From positions 1 through 64,000 of the forward strand of contig JACKDM010000026.1 of the NCBI GenBank assembly GCA_020633515.1: a stretch of DNA of 64,000 bases, given 5' to 3'. Origin of the DNA: Myxococcales bacterium (lineage in GTDB: Bacteria; Myxococcota; Bradymonadia; UBA7976; UBA1532). Both the position numbers and the translations under genes were made by a program. The notes under the pieces are model-generated. The model worked only from the letters and a program-made list of their open reading frames with translations, had not been told where the DNA came from and did not search any database. Of the stretch, positions 46,823 to 57,713 are shown in pieces (positions within the stretch are counted from its first letter, which is position 1; every line of letters begins with the position of its first letter).

Positions 46823-49800
46823 TCACTCGGCGTCGACGACGACCGGCTCGCTGGTGACGGTGCCGCGGAGGCGGACGAGGCGGTCTTGCAGCGTCGCGTA
46901 GCGGTCGAAGCGGCCGGCGGTGTCGACGATGGCGGTGACGACGAGGTCGATGCGGGGGGCGTCTTCGCGGCGGCCGATGATCATCGAGCGGACGCGTTCG
47001 AAGGCGCGGCGGGTCTCGTCGCAGACGGTCTTGCAGTGCTCGGGGCCGACGAGGAAGACGAAGTCGTGCTCGCGCTGGTGGCCGAGGAAGGCGCGGTCGT
47101 CGGCCCACTCGCGCAGGACCTGGTGGATGAGCTCGGCGGTCTGGGCGAGGACCTGGTGGCCCCAGAGCGCGCCGAGGCGGTCGATGCCGTCGTCGAGGCC
47201 GGCGAGCTCGATGAGGCCGCAGGCGTAGGGCTGCTGGTCGCGCATGCGGGTCTGGATCTCGCGCTGCACCTCGCGGGCGCCGGGCAGCACCGAGAGGCTG
47301 TCGATGCCGGGGCGGCGGTCGACGGCGAGGCGGGAGCGGATGCGGAAGAGGAGCTCGTTGCGGTCGAGGTCGCGGCCGAGGGTGAGCTCGTCGGGCAGCG
47401 GCGGGGCGAGGCCGGCGGAGTCGGTGAAGAGGAGCGGGATGACCGGGTCGACGCGCTCCTCGATGCGCTGGCGCAGCTCGCGGGCGTCGGGGCGGGCGCG
47501 GTCGAGCACGACGAGGTCGGGCAGGAGGCGGTCGACGCGGTTGAGCGCGGCGGTGGCGTCTTCGGTGACGTAGGCGAGGTAGTCGGCGGCGTCGAGGTGG
47601 CCGGCGAGGCGGGAGGCCCAGGCGCGGTCGCGGTCGACGATGAGCACGCGGAGGCGGCGCCGCTCGCGCTGGCGGGCGACGATGACGTTGAGCGCGCTCT
47701 GGAGCATGGCGGTGTCGTGAGGCAGCTCGAGCACGAGGTCGACGGCGGGCGGGGGCGGGGTGCCGAGCGGGACCATCGCGACGACGGCGAGCTGGTGGCG
47801 GCCGGCGAGCTCGGCGAGCACGTCGCGGGGCAGGCTGCCTTCGACGGCGACGCAGAGCGCGGCGATCGGGCGCTGGTCGTCGAGGAGCGCGCGCACCGCC
47901 TCGACGTCGGGGTCGACGACGCGGACCTTGAAGCCGATCCCGAGGAGGTGGGCCTTGAGCGCGTAGGCCTCCTGGCGGTCGTCGGCGATCACCAGCACCG
48001 GCCGATCGGTCGGCGCCGCCGCCGCCCGCGGCTCGGCCGCGCCCGCGCCGCCCTGGGGCCCGACGGCGGGCAGGCTGAAGAGGAAGGTCGTGCCCTCCCC
48101 TGCCCCGCTCTCGACCCAGATCTCGCCCTGGTGGCCCTGGATGATGGTGCGGCAGATCGAGAGCCCGAGCCCGGTGCCGATGCGCTGGCCGCCCGGCGTG
48201 GGCATCGATCCCTGCTCGTAGGGCTGGAAGATCACCTCGATCGAGCCCTCGGGGATCTCGGCGCCCGAGTTGTGCACCGCGACGAGGTAGAGGTCGGGCA
48301 CGGCGAACGCGGTGAAGACCGAGACGCGGATCCGCCCCTCGCGCGGGGTGAACTTGAGCGCGTTCGACATGAGGTTGCTGACGACCTGCCCGAGCCGGTC
48401 GGCGTCGGCCTGGCAGTAGAGCCCTTCGAGCAGGCAGTCGAAGCTGAGGTCGATGCTCTTCTCGAGCGCGACCGCTTCGAAGCGCCGCACGACCGCGCGC
48501 ACGACCTCTTCGAGGTGCACCGGGTGCAGCTTCATCGGCAGCTTGCCCTGCTCCATCTTGGCGAGGTCGAGCAGGTCGTCGACGAGGCCGTTGATGCGGG
48601 CGCAGGAGTCCTTGGCCATCGCGAGGTACTCGTGCTGCCGGGGGTTCATGCCGCCGAGGACCTCCTTCTTGAGCAGGTCGACGACGCCGCCGATGCTCGT
48701 CAGGGGGCTGCGCAGCTCGTGGCTGATGATGTGCACGAACTCGTCGCGGCGCTGGTCGGCGATCTTCTGACCGGTGATCTCGCGGATGACGGTGAGCATG
48801 CCGACCGAGCGGCCGCCGTGGTCGCGGACCTGGGAGAAGAGGACCTGCAGGTAGCGGTCGCCGCGGCGGATCTCGCGCCAGTGGGCCTTGTCGCCGGCGC
48901 CGAGCTGGCGCAGCACGTCGATGCTCTGCAGCCCGAGCGCGCGCACGACCACCGAGAAGTCGGGGCGCTCGACCTCGCCGAGCCCGAGGATCTGCCGGGC
49001 GACGGGGTTGAGCAGCGTCACCGTGCCGCCCTCGTCGGTGAGCACGACGCCCTCGGTCATCGCCTCGACCATCAGCTCGATGCGGCGCAGCTCGTCGAGG
49101 CGCCGGGTGTAGAGCCGGGTGAGCGCGTCCTGGAGCTGGTCGCGCCACACCTCGAAGAGCTCGCGCTCGTCGGGCTCGAGCGCGGCGCCCTCGGCGCGCA
49201 CGAGGATCAGCAGGCCACGCAGGTCGCGGTCGACGAAGACGGGGATGGTGGGCGCGTCGTTGCGCGGCGCGTTGGCGGTGCTGCCGTCGATCGGCTCGGC
49301 GTCGGCGGTGAAGTCGAAGTCGTCGGGCAGTTCGCGGCCGGCGAGGCGGGCGTAGGCCTCGTAGATCCACATCTGCCAGCCGACCCACTCGGTGCGGGTC
49401 ATCACGTCGTCGGGGTCGAGCGCGCCGTGCCCGAGCGCCTGCCCCTCGGGGCGCAGGTCGAGCACCGCGAGCGCCGCCCGGCAGCGCAGCCGCTGCCGCA
49501 GGCTCTCGAGCACCAGCCGCAGCGCCTCGGCGGGATCCTTGAGGTCGACGAGCGTGCGCAGGAGCCGGTACTGCCCGCTCACCGCGTCGACCTGCGCCCG
49601 CAGCCGGCCGGTGAGGCGGCTGCGATCCTGCTCCAGCCGGCTCGCCTGCACGGCGTTGCGCACCGCGAGGATGAGCTCGGTGCGCCCGTCTTCGGTGAGC
49701 AGGGTCTTGTGCTTCTCGAAGTAGTGGAAGACCCGCCCGGCGGCGAGGATCTCGACGAGCTGCTCGTCGGAGGTGCGCCCCGAGAGCAGGATGCAGCGCA

Positions 49801-50035
49801 GCCCGGCGGTGCGCGGGTCGTCCTTGACGCGGGCGATGAGCGTGTCGCCCGACATGCGGGGCATCTTCTGGTCGGTGATCAGCGCGTCGAACGAGGCCCG
49901 CTCGAGGAGCTCGAGCGCCTCGGTGCCGGTGAACGCCGCCGTCACGTCGAACTCGCGCCGCAAGAGGCGCCGGAGCTGGAGCTGGTCGTCCTCGCTGTCG
50001 TCGACGATCAGCACCCGGCCGTTGCGCTCGTTCAT
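46823..50035 (-). CDS. Hybrid histidine kinase (REC-GAF-PAS-HisKA-HATPase-pseudoREC-REC-GGDEF-like)
   Basis: 1,070 residues. N-terminal receiver with VLIVDDSEDD and ALITDQKMP; GAF-like region about 160-330; PAS about 345-450; HisKA with FVHIISHELRSPL near 432; ATPase G-box IGTGLGLSICRTI near 625. The receiver-like domain at about 680-790 lacks the phospho-Asp. A further receiver at about 795-915 has LVVLDRARPD. The last 150 residues are a GGDEF-like fold in which the signature is replaced by HQREHDFVF, so no cyclase activity is expected. It is soluble, with no membrane helices. It probably shares a transcript with the pseudo-peptidase gene 55 bp upstream. Confidence 0.92.
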   Translation of the reverse strand: MNERNGRVLIVDDSEDDQLQLRRLLRREFDVTAAFTGTEALELLERASFDALITDQKMPRMSGDTLIARVKDDPRTAGLRCILLSGRTSDEQLVEILAAGRVFHYFEKHKTLLTEDGRTELILAVRNAVQASRLEQDRSRLTGRLRAQVDAVSGQYRLLRTLVDLKDPAEALRLVLESLRQRLRCRAALAVLDLRPEGQALGHGALDPDDVMTRTEWVGWQMWIYEAYARLAGRELPDDFDFTADAEPIDGSTANAPRNDAPTIPVFVDRDLRGLLILVRAEGAALEPDERELFEVWRDQLQDALTRLYTRRLDELRRIELMVEAMTEGVVLTDEGGTVTLLNPVARQILGLGEVERPDFSVVVRALGLQSIDVLRQLGAGDKAHWREIRRGDRYLQVLFSQVRDHGGRSVGMLTVIREITGQKIADQRRDEFVHIISHELRSPLTSIGGVVDLLKKEVLGGMNPRQHEYLAMAKDSCARINGLVDDLLDLAKMEQGKLPMKLHPVHLEEVVRAVVRRFEAVALEKSIDLSFDCLLEGLYCQADADRLGQVVSNLMSNALKFTPREGRIRVSVFTAFAVPDLYLVAVHNSGAEIPEGSIEVIFQPYEQGSMPTPGGQRIGTGLGLSICRTIIQGHQGEIWVESGAGEGTTFLFSLPAVGPQGGAGAAEPRAAAAPTDRPVLVIADDRQEAYALKAHLLGIGFKVRVVDPDVEAVRALLDDQRPIAALCVAVEGSLPRDVLAELAGRHQLAVVAMVPLGTPPPPAVDLVLELPHDTAMLQSALNVIVARQRERRRLRVLIVDRDRAWASRLAGHLDAADYLAYVTEDATAALNRVDRLLPDLVVLDRARPDARELRQRIEERVDPVIPLLFTDSAGLAPPLPDELTLGRDLDRNELLFRIRSRLAVDRRPGIDSLSVLPGAREVQREIQTRMRDQQPYACGLIELAGLDDGIDRLGALWGHQVLAQTAELIHQVLREWADDRAFLGHQREHDFVFLVGPEHCKTVCDETRRAFERVRSMIIGRREDAPRIDLVVTAIVDTAGRFDRYATLQDRLVRLRGTVTSEPVVVDAE

Positions 50036-50090
50036 CCGCTGCTCCCGCCACGTCCTCGCGGCGGGATCTGGCACCCGCGGCCGCTCCGTG

Positions 50091-51047
50091 TCAACGCACG
50101 TCGAGCCCGACCCGCCCCGGGCGCAGGCGACCGTCGGGGCCGAGCGACGCCCAGATGTAGCGCGGCCGCCCCTGCACCGCGTCGAGCGGCACCCGCCCAT
50201 AGGCCGCCTGCTCGATCGCCGCCTGGCGGTTGTCGCCGAGCACGAAGATCTCGTCGTCGGCGAGCACCACCGGCGCCGGATCGCGCGTCGCCGTGCGCGG
50301 CCGGGCCCGGGGATAGGTCACCACCCAGTCGCGCTCGCCCCGCGCCTCGACGACGCCGCGCAGCGCCGCGAGCCGCGCCTCGTCCTCGGCGCCGAAGTGG
50401 CGCACCCGCATGCCCTCGATCGGCGCCTGATCGAGCGCCATGCCGTCGATCACCGGCCGCGCGTCGCGCAGCTCCACCGTCTCGCCCGCGCCCGCGAGCA
50501 CCCGCGCCACCGTCGCCTCGGCCGCCCCGCCCACGACCACCAGCTCACCCGGCGCCGGCGCCCGCTCGGCGAACGCCGAGCGCTCGTAGAGCACCCGATC
50601 GCCCGGCAGCAGGTGGGGGAACATCGCGTCGTCGGCGATCGCCACCGAGCCGACCATCGTGCGCTCGATCCACAGCCCGGCGAGCGTCAGCGGCAGCACC
50701 CCGAGCCCGAGCGCGACGGCGAGGTAGGAGAGCGGGTGGTTGATCGGCCGCAGCCGGTACTCGGCGCCATGCGCCGCGACCTCGCGCCCCAGATCGGCCC
50801 ACAGCACCACCTGCAACGCCACCCACGCGCCCACCCCGACCAGCAGCGGCCCCACCGGCACGAACAGCCACCGCGCCCACCCGAGCGCCCCGCCGATCCA
50901 CAGCGCGCACAGCCCGCCCCACACCAGCAGCCCGCGCCGCACCCGCCCGCAGTAGATGTGCCCGAGCCCCGGCATCACCACCGTCAGCAGCGCCGCGAGC
51001 CACCACCGGCGTGGCGCGACCTCGATCCGCAGCTCCTCGGGCCTCAT
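50091..51047 (-). CDS. Signal peptidase I-like membrane protein lacking catalytic Ser and Lys
   Basis: 318 residues. The N-terminal region has several hydrophobic helices (LAALLTVVMPGLGHIYCG, LLVWGGLCALWIGGALG). The C-terminal part follows S26 signal peptidase I: the usual S-M-x-P-T-L-x-x-G-D box reads AMFPHLLPGDRVLYE (Ala141 replaces Ser), the Lys box reads TVARVLAGAGETVEL (Ala181 replaces Lys), while the later EIFVLGDNR box is kept. It is therefore probably a non-proteolytic homologue. It lies upstream of the hybrid kinase in the same direction. Confidence 0.85.
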   Translation of the reverse strand: MRPEELRIEVAPRRWWLAALLTVVMPGLGHIYCGRVRRGLLVWGGLCALWIGGALGWARWLFVPVGPLLVGVGAWVALQVVLWADLGREVAAHGAEYRLRPINHPLSYLAVALGLGVLPLTLAGLWIERTMVGSVAIADDAMFPHLLPGDRVLYERSAFAERAPAPGELVVVGGAAEATVARVLAGAGETVELRDARPVIDGMALDQAPIEGMRVRHFGAEDEARLAALRGVVEARGERDWVVTYPRARPRTATRDPAPVVLADDEIFVLGDNRQAAIEQAAYGRVPLDAVQGRPRYIWASLGPDGRLRPGRVGLDVR

Positions 51048-51066
51048 CGAACGCACCGTACCTGCC

Positions 51067-51095
51067 TTGACCGTCGCGTGGCAACGGTGTATCGT
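51067..51095 (+). promoter_or_regulatory. Sigma70-type promoter for HEAT lipoprotein operon
   Basis: TTGACC (51067-51072), 17-base spacer, TATCGT (51090-51095). Expected transcription start near 51102, followed by a 14-bp palindrome and the ATG at 51165. Confidence 0.6.
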
Positions 51096-51112
51096 CGGTC
51101 GCCACTCGCCCA

Positions 51113-51126
51113 AAATCCTAGGATTT
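51113..51126. promoter_or_regulatory. 14-bp perfect palindrome, candidate operator
   Basis: AAATCCTAGGATTT, self-complementary, just downstream of the predicted transcription start and in the shared gap with the divergent signal-peptidase-like gene. It is AT-rich in a very GC-rich genome and well placed to block transcription. Confidence 0.5.
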
Positions 51127-51164
51127 CAGGCACCTTACGGCTACCGCGACCAAGGAAGACGCCC

Positions 51165-52916
51165 ATGGCTCGATCGCCTCGCCTCATCTTCCCCCTCCTC
51201 GGGGTGGCGCTCGCCGCGCTCATCGCCCTGCCCGCGTGTGAGCAGGCCGATCCGAACTCGGTGGAGTACCAGATCCAGCAGCTCAAGGAGAAGAAGACCA
51301 AGGAATCGATCAACAAGCTGGGCGAGATGCAGGCCAAGGAAGCGGTCGACCCCTTGATGGAGGCGTACGACGCCGGCCGCTTCCGCTACGACATCGTCGC
51401 CGCGCTCGCCCGCATCGGCGATCCCAAGGCCGCCCCCACGATGATCAAGGCCATCGGCGACAAGTCGGAGAAGATGGCCGCCCAGCTCGCCGGCACCACC
51501 CTGCTCGAGTGGAACGTCGGCGAAGGCAACACCGACGCCCTCCTCGTCGTCGCGCAGGACGCCACCGCCCCCAACGAGAACCGCTACGCCGCGCTCCAGC
51601 TCCTCGCCCGCTACCCCGACCCCAAGGCCGCGCCCGCGCTCCTCAACACCCTCAAGGCCGACCCCGACCTCCAGCCGATGGCGCTCGCCGGCCTCGCCGC
51701 CGAGGCGCTCGGCAAGCTCCGCGAAGAGAAGGCGATCCCCGCGCTCGTCACCTGCCTCTGGCTCGACGACGCCCTCGGCCGCAACGCCGTCAGCGAGTGC
51801 CGCCTCGCGCTCAACCGCATCGGCCCCAAGTCGGTCCCCGCGCTCATCCAGGCGCTCGAGCGCAAGAACCGCGCGGTCGAGGCGCGCGCCACCAAGCTCA
51901 AGTTCGACAAGGGCGGCATCGTCGAGGCCAAGGCCGCCGACATGCTCGGCGACATGCCCGATCCCGCCGCGGTCGAGCCGCTCATCGCCGCGATGAAGAG
52001 CCGCGACGAGATGCCGCCCTCGATCGCCAACAACCCGCAGAAGGCGCAGGTCTTCGTGCTCAGCGGCGTGCAGAAGGTCATCTCGACCGCCAAGGCGCTC
52101 GCGACCATCGGCGACGAGCGCGCCGTCGAGCCGATGCTCGCCATCGCCCGCGACAAGGAGCTCGCGCTCGAGCACAAGCTCTCCGCCGTGCAGCAGCTCG
52201 CCTTCCTCGGCAGCGCCAAGGCCGTCGACGGGCTCCTCGACATCCTCGACGACGCGGTCAACCAGTACGACCCGGTCAGCCAGGGCTTCCGCCTCCAGGC
52301 CGCGCTCGCGGTCGCCAACCTCATCCCGGCCGGCGACAAGAAGGCGATCGCGAAGCTCGAGAAGACCCTCGCCGCGATCGACAAGGAGACCAAGGGCTGG
52401 ATCGAGGACAACACCAAGAAGATCGGCGAGGTGAAGGACGCGAACCTCAAGGCCGGGCTCCAGCAGGACATCAAGGGCTGGGAAGAGCAGCAGAAGAGCT
52501 ACGCCGAGGTCACCGCCAAGCTCGCCGTCGTCAAGGAGTGCGGCGACGACATGGGCTGCTACGCCGGCAAGCTCGCCGATCCCAACGTCGCCGTGCAGCT
52601 CCTCGCCGCCTACCGGCTCTCCAACGCGCAGGGCGAGGGCGAGGCGACCGCGCGCGCTGCGCTGCTCGACCGGACCGAGGCGATGCTCCAGAAGGAGACC
52701 CCCACCACCGACGACCCGGTGATCCTCAACGTGCTGCTCTTCGGCATCGGCCGCACCGGCGACGCCTCGGTCGTCGACCGCGTCGCGGCGCTCCAGAAGC
52801 TCGCCAGCGACAAGAGCGCCGCCAGCAAGAACCCGATGTACAAGGGCGCCTACAAGGGCGTCGCCTACACCCTCGAGCTGCTCGCCGCCAGCCTCGCCCA
52901 CGCGAAGGCCGGCTGA
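51165..52916 (+). CDS. HEAT-repeat lipoprotein
   Basis: 583 residues. Lipoprotein signal LLGVALAALIALPAC. Helical HEAT-like repeats run along most of the protein (for example DIVAALARIGDPKAAPTMIK and EAKAADMLGDMPDPAAVEPL), broken by a coiled-coil stretch near 395-450 (KLEKTLAAIDKETKGWIED). The role is unknown, probably a periplasmic scaffold. It is the first gene of a plus-strand set with the sigma54 activator and a second HEAT protein. The start follows CAAGGAAGACGCCC. Confidence 0.85.
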   Translation: MARSPRLIFPLLGVALAALIALPACEQADPNSVEYQIQQLKEKKTKESINKLGEMQAKEAVDPLMEAYDAGRFRYDIVAALARIGDPKAAPTMIKAIGDKSEKMAAQLAGTTLLEWNVGEGNTDALLVVAQDATAPNENRYAALQLLARYPDPKAAPALLNTLKADPDLQPMALAGLAAEALGKLREEKAIPALVTCLWLDDALGRNAVSECRLALNRIGPKSVPALIQALERKNRAVEARATKLKFDKGGIVEAKAADMLGDMPDPAAVEPLIAAMKSRDEMPPSIANNPQKAQVFVLSGVQKVISTAKALATIGDERAVEPMLAIARDKELALEHKLSAVQQLAFLGSAKAVDGLLDILDDAVNQYDPVSQGFRLQAALAVANLIPAGDKKAIAKLEKTLAAIDKETKGWIEDNTKKIGEVKDANLKAGLQQDIKGWEEQQKSYAEVTAKLAVVKECGDDMGCYAGKLADPNVAVQLLAAYRLSNAQGEGEATARAALLDRTEAMLQKETPTTDDPVILNVLLFGIGRTGDASVVDRVAALQKLASDKSAASKNPMYKGAYKGVAYTLELLAASLAHAKAG

Positions 52917-52960
52917 CCGTCCCCCCCTCTCCGTCGGTTCGTCCCGCGACCCGAGGACCC

Positions 52961-54871
<1,911 letters not shown>

Positions 54872-54887
54872 CGACGGACGGCGAAGC

Positions 54888-56210
54888 ATGAGCCCCGAGA
54901 CCCTGCTCGAAGACCTCGTGCACGGCGACACCGCCGCGAAGCTCCGCGCCGCCGATCTGCTCGGCCAGCTCGCCGAGCGCAAGGCCGTCGGCCGCCTCAC
55001 CGCCTGCCTGCGCGACGGCGACCCGAAGCTCCGCGCCGTCGTCTGCGAGGCGCTCGGCCGCATCGGCGACCCCCGCGCCGTGCCCCCGCTCGTCAGCATG
55101 CTGCGCGACCCCGAAGAAGACGTGCGCGGCGAGGCCTTCTCCGCGCTCTTCGCCATCGGCGAGAGCCGCGCCGGCAAGCTCCCCATCGAGGCGCTCGAAG
55201 GCGAAGACCCCGGCAACCCCAGCCTCGCGCTGACCCAGATCGTGTGGCCCGCCGACCTCGAGGCGATCAAGATGCTGCACGACGCGCTCGCCGACGGCGA
55301 CCCCGAGGTCCGCATCGGCGCCGCCTACACCCTCGGCCGCCTCGGCATCATGGGCGCCTTCCCCCAGATCGCCGCCCTGCTGCGCGGCGACCCCGACCCC
55401 GACGTGCGCGCCGCCGCCGCGTTCGCGCTCGGCGACCTCGGCCTGAGCGGCGACCGCCGCGCCGTGCCCGAGCTCATCAACGCCTGGTACACCGTCGGCG
55501 CCGAGGACGAGCTCGCCGTGCTCGTCGTGCGCGCCCTCGCCGACATCGGCGCCGCCGACGCCGCCCCGATCCTGCAAGCCGCCTTGCGCCACCGCGACGA
55601 CCGCGTCCGCCAGCTCGCCGCCATGGGCCTCGGCCGCACCGGCGACCCCGCCGCCGTCGACGCGCTCGCCGGCGCGCTCCGCGACCCCCACGCCGGCGTC
55701 CGCCGCATCGCCGCCAACGCGCTCGCCGTCACCCGCAGCCCTCGCGCGATCGCCCCGCTCATCCACGCCACCGTCGGCGACAGCAGCGAGGTCCGCAGCG
55801 CGTGCGGCGCCGCGCTCGCCCGCCTCGACCGCACGGCGGTACACGCCGCGCTCCAGGACGCGCTCGCCGAGCAGGACCCCGATCTCCGCGCCGCCGCCAC
55901 CTACCTCATGGGCCGCATCGGCGACGCGCAGGGCCTCGGCCGCGCGCTCGTCGACCCCCACGAGGGCGTGCGCAAGGCCGCCGCCATCGCCATGGGCAAC
56001 ATCGCCGCGCCCGGCTTCCGCGCCCCGCTCGAGCGCGCGCTCGGCGACCCCGCCTGGCCCGTCCGCGTCGCCGCCGCCGAGGGCCTGCGCCGCCTCGGCG
56101 ACCCCGCCGCGCTCCCCGCGCTCGAGCGCCACCACGACGACCCGCACCCCGTCGTGCGCAACGCCGTCGCCGTCGCAACCAAGACCCTCACAGCAGGAGC
56201 CCCGCGGTGA
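54888..56210 (+). CDS. HEAT-repeat protein (PBS lyase-type repeats)
   Basis: 440 residues, cytosolic, built almost entirely of about 30-residue HEAT repeats, for example LRAVVCEALGRIGDPRAVPP, VRQLAAMGLGRTGDPAAVDA and VRVAAAEGLRRLGDPAALPA. It is a protein-protein interaction solenoid. It follows the sigma54 activator by 16 bp and overlaps the kinase start by 3 bases, so it is part of that operon. Confidence 0.9.
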   Translation: MSPETLLEDLVHGDTAAKLRAADLLGQLAERKAVGRLTACLRDGDPKLRAVVCEALGRIGDPRAVPPLVSMLRDPEEDVRGEAFSALFAIGESRAGKLPIEALEGEDPGNPSLALTQIVWPADLEAIKMLHDALADGDPEVRIGAAYTLGRLGIMGAFPQIAALLRGDPDPDVRAAAAFALGDLGLSGDRRAVPELINAWYTVGAEDELAVLVVRALADIGAADAAPILQAALRHRDDRVRQLAAMGLGRTGDPAAVDALAGALRDPHAGVRRIAANALAVTRSPRAIAPLIHATVGDSSEVRSACGAALARLDRTAVHAALQDALAEQDPDLRAAATYLMGRIGDAQGLGRALVDPHEGVRKAAAIAMGNIAAPGFRAPLERALGDPAWPVRVAAAEGLRRLGDPAALPALERHHDDPHPVVRNAVAVATKTLTAGAPR

Positions 56211-56830
56211 GCCGCCCGCTCTACGTCGCCGTCGAAGGCCCCATCGGGGTCGGCAAGAGCACCCTCGTCACCCGCCTCCGCGAGCGCCTCAACGCCCGCC
56301 TCGTGATGGAGGTCGTCGAGGAGAACCCCTTCCTCCCGCTCTTCTACCAAGACCCCGAGCGCTATGCCTTCCAGACCCAGATCTTCTTCCTGATGAGCCG
56401 CTTCCGCCAGCAGCAGGAGCTCTTGCAGGCCGACCTCTTCGCGCCCGGCATCCTCGCCGACTACCACCTCCTCAAAGACCGCATCTTCGCCCAGCTCACC
56501 CTCAAGGACGACGAGCTCGCCCTCTACGAGCGCATCTACACCTCGCTCGAGACCCACATCCCCGAGCCCGACGTCATCGTCTACCTGCACGCCCGCCTCG
56601 ACGTGCTCCTGCAACGCATCGCCCGCCGCGACCGCCCCTTCGAGCGCAACATCGACCCCGACTACCTCGTCCGCCTCGGCCGCGCCTACCAGCACTACTT
56701 CGCCCACCGCCGCGGCGGCCCCCCGGTCCTGCACCTCGACACCACCGAGATCGACTACGTCGCCCACGACGAACCCATCGACCACCTCTACGCCGAGATC
56801 CTCCGCCTCGCCCGCCGCGCGCCCGCCTGA
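56207..56830 (+). CDS. Deoxynucleoside kinase (dAK/dGK family)
   Basis: 207 residues. Walker A is VEGPIGVGKST. The family segments VVEENPFLPLFYQDPERYAF, FFLMSRFRQQQELL and DYHLLKDRIFA, and the lid RRDRPFERNID, all fit bacterial deoxyadenosine/deoxyguanosine kinases of the purine salvage pathway. The GTG start overlaps the HEAT stop (GTGA) and follows AGGAGCCCCGCG. Confidence 0.93.
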   Translation: MSRPLYVAVEGPIGVGKSTLVTRLRERLNARLVMEVVEENPFLPLFYQDPERYAFQTQIFFLMSRFRQQQELLQADLFAPGILADYHLLKDRIFAQLTLKDDELALYERIYTSLETHIPEPDVIVYLHARLDVLLQRIARRDRPFERNIDPDYLVRLGRAYQHYFAHRRGGPPVLHLDTTEIDYVAHDEPIDHLYAEILRLARRAPA

Positions 56831-56851
56831 TCCCATCCACGGAGTCATGCC

Positions 56852-57280
56852 ATGTCGACCGATCCCATCCGCCAGCTCCTCGACCGTCAAGCCATCGCCG
56901 ACGCCGTCACCCGCCTCTTCGTCGAGACCGACCGCAAGAACTGGGCGGCCGTCGAGGCGCTCTTCACCGACAGCGTCAAGTTCGCCATGCACGGCACCCA
57001 GAGCCCCATCGAAGACACCTTCAGCGGCGCGCAGATCGCCGCGATGTGGCGCGACGGCCTCGAACACGTCGCCGTGGTCCACCACCAGATGGGAAACCTC
57101 CTCGTCGACCTGCACGAAGAGCACGCCCATGCCTTCTGCTATGCCATCGCCACCCACTACGAAGCCGAAGGCGAGAAGCCGCTGACCACCTTCACCGGCA
57201 GCTACGACCTCACCCTCGTCCGCAAGAGCGACCGCTGGCAGATCGAAGGCTTCCGCTTCAACGCGAAGTACGTGATCTGA
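56852..57280 (+). CDS. SnoaL-like / NTF2-fold protein
   Basis: 142 residues. Motifs IADAVTRLFVETDRKNWAAV, FTDSVKFAMHG and DLTLVRKSDRWQIEGFRFN match the SnoaL-like NTF2 superfamily. Members are small hydrolase/isomerase or non-enzymatic proteins; no substrate can be assigned. It starts 21 bp after the kinase stop; its end overlaps the convergent membrane-protein gene by 23 bp. Confidence 0.85.
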   Translation: MSTDPIRQLLDRQAIADAVTRLFVETDRKNWAAVEALFTDSVKFAMHGTQSPIEDTFSGAQIAAMWRDGLEHVAVVHHQMGNLLVDLHEEHAHAFCYAIATHYEAEGEKPLTTFTGSYDLTLVRKSDRWQIEGFRFNAKYVI

Positions 57281-57713
57281 AGCCCACCGGCCCCGCCCGC
57301 AGCAGCGGCACCGCCCCGATCAGCAGCGCGATCGCCACCGCCGGGTAGATGATCCCCACCAGCCACGCCCGCCACTCATCGGGGTACGGCGCCCGCCGGA
57401 TCACCCACCCGAGCGCCATCATGCCCCCGAGCAGCAACAGCACCGACCACGGAAACACCGACCACACCGGCGCCCGCGCCCCCGCCGCCCCGATCCGCGC
57501 CCGCGCCCGCCACGCCGCGCGCCGCATCACCGTCGCGCCCTTGAGCACCCCGATCGCCACCGCCACCGCGAGCGCCACCGCCGCCTCCCGCCCGCGCAGC
57601 ACCACCACGACCCCCTCCCCCACCCCATAGAAGGCCAGCGCCCGCCCCGCCAGCAGCGCCGCCGCGAACACCCACAGCCCGCCATACAGCCGGCACCGCG
57701 CGTCGACGCTCAT
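57258..57713 (-). CDS. Small integral membrane protein, unknown
   Basis: 151 residues with about four hydrophobic helices (GGLWVFAAALLAGRALAFYG, AAVALAVAVAIGVLKGA, VWSVFPWSVLLLLGGMMALG, LVGIIYPAVAIALLIGAVPL). No family is recognised. Its ATG overlaps the methyltransferase stop (ATGA), so the two are co-translated. The coding strand is G-rich. Confidence 0.75.
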   Translation of the reverse strand: MSVDARCRLYGGLWVFAAALLAGRALAFYGVGEGVVVVLRGREAAVALAVAVAIGVLKGATVMRRAAWRARARIGAAGARAPVWSVFPWSVLLLLGGMMALGWVIRRAPYPDEWRAWLVGIIYPAVAIALLIGAVPLLRAGPVGFRSRTSR

